64,000 nucleotides of DNA, from positions 2,914,001 through 2,978,000 of the forward strand of contig CP073276.1 of the NCBI GenBank assembly GCA_038561985.1. Reading direction: 5' to 3'. Source of the DNA: Petrimonas sulfuriphila (GTDB lineage: Bacteria > Bacteroidota > Bacteroidia > Bacteroidales > Dysgonomonadaceae). This document shows, one piece after another, positions 63,285 to 64,000 of the stretch. Every line of letters starts with the position of its first letter. Positions within the stretch are counted from its first letter, which is position 1. The notes beneath the pieces are model-generated. The model saw only the letters and a list, made by a program, of their open reading frames with translations. It was not told the origin of the DNA and did not search any database. The position numbers and the translations under genes are program-made.

Positions 63285-64000
63285 TTAATTAAAGTTGTGA
63301 TAACGCCGGCTATGGGCCATGCATGCCAAAAGTGTGATGTGCTCCGCGTCCTTATACTGGTCATACCCCGCGTACGCGTCAGTTTGGAGCGCGCCGCGGT
63401 ACCCGTCAAGAAATCCGGCGGCGACATCCCCCGAGCGGGATTTTCCGTACCTGAAGCACGCCATGCCTTCCACGGGGGCATGAAACACCCACATGTACCC
63501 CTTGTGCGTGGCACCGGGCTTATCCGAGGTAAGAACAGGTATCGGGGGCTCGTCCACCTGAAGGTAGTCGCGTTTCATTATTTCATGGATCAGTGTATCG
63601 TGTAACGGCTCAAGCAAGCGGCAGACGGCGGCGTACCAGCCCTTGAGCGTCGACTCGGCAACCGGTATCTTTTGCCGCTTGAATATCTCGGCCTGGCGAT
63701 AGAACGGGAGGTGATCGATGAATTTGCTCGCGCAGATATGGGAGAGAATGCCCGCCCCGGCATTTCCTTTCACGATGGGCAACGAGGGCATGGGGGCTAC
63801 AGTAACGCAGCCTTCACCTTCCGTGCCCGGCACCACGTACTTGGGACGGATAATAACCCGCACGTAAACGTCGGCGGGCTTGTACTCCAGCAGCTCGGTG
63901 ACAGACTCCCCTATCTTGACGGCTCCATCGGGGATAAGGTCAGGTTCAATCACCTCCTCTTCCCGTCGCAGGTGCTCGGGAAGACGGCTCCGGACAGGCT
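63285..64000 (-). pseudogene. IS66-family transposase, 3'-truncated and running off the window
   Basis: The frame is open to the window edge. It shows the IS66 pattern: EHLRREEEVIEPDLIPDG, VVPGTEGEGCVTVAP, ILSHICASKFIDHLPFYRQAEIFKRQ, DYLQVDEPPIPVL and LQTDAYAGYDQY. The usual continuation MAHARRKF is replaced after MAHSRR by a few unrelated residues and a stop near 63300, so the last third is missing. It faces the recombinase trio, whose element probably entered here. The 5' end lies beyond the window. Confidence 0.88.

Overview
The window looks like chromosomal DNA of a Bacteroidales bacterium, most likely near Dysgonomonadaceae/Porphyromonadaceae, although the genus is an inference. Supporting signs are TonB-dependent receptors with carboxypeptidase-regulatory N-termini, promoters of the TTTG/TAnnTTTG type, almost no Shine-Dalgarno sequences, a GG-leader peptide of the Bacteroidetes type, a btu/cob locus behind a cobalamin riboswitch, and Bacteroidetes-type integrases.

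Left end (1-15 kb) is an export and surface-glycan region. It holds the 3' end of a peptide-exporting ABC transporter, a small cysteine-rich GG-leader precursor, a thioredoxin-like lipoprotein and an HlyD adaptor. Next come four genes like wbpA, wbpE, wbpD and wbpB, which together would make a UDP-diacetamido-uronic acid. The wbpB-like gene is split by an IS21-family element with a clean 5-bp target duplication. On the opposite strand lie two glycosyltransferases and a LanC-like protein. About 1 kb of decayed DNA follows.

Middle (15-44 kb) is core genome: clpC; a uracil-DNA glycosylase-like gene; a peroxide-defence cluster perR-dps-katA; an AI-2E family permease; an SDR; and DUF192 and DUF2007 proteins. 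A large cobalamin locus follows. One riboswitch-led transcript runs btuB, a DUF4430 protein, then cobU, cobT, cobS, cobC, cobQ, cobD and cbiB. A second operon runs from a Dph6-like ATP pyrophosphatase through btuF, cobO, btuC and btuD. Then come groES-groEL, an Oar-like TonB-dependent receptor and a YegP-like protein.

Right end (44-64 kb) is accessory DNA. A compact integrative element of about 6 kb carries an integrase, excisionase, replication organiser and DnaB helicase; motif repeats at both ends suggest its limits. Beyond it is a defence island with a FokI-type nuclease that has no methyltransferase, a PGN_0703-like nuclease, a lipoprotein, and BREX genes brxA, brxB and a truncated brxC. 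brxC is cut by an integrase-bearing element that was itself hit by an ISL3 element. An IS4-type element, a trio of tyrosine recombinases (RIT-like) and a truncated IS66 transposase complete the nested pile-up.

Best candidates for something undescribed are the paired methylase-free nucleases at 50.1-52.5 kb, the small satellite-like element at 44-50 kb, and the cysteine-rich exported peptide cassette at 0.9-3.3 kb.
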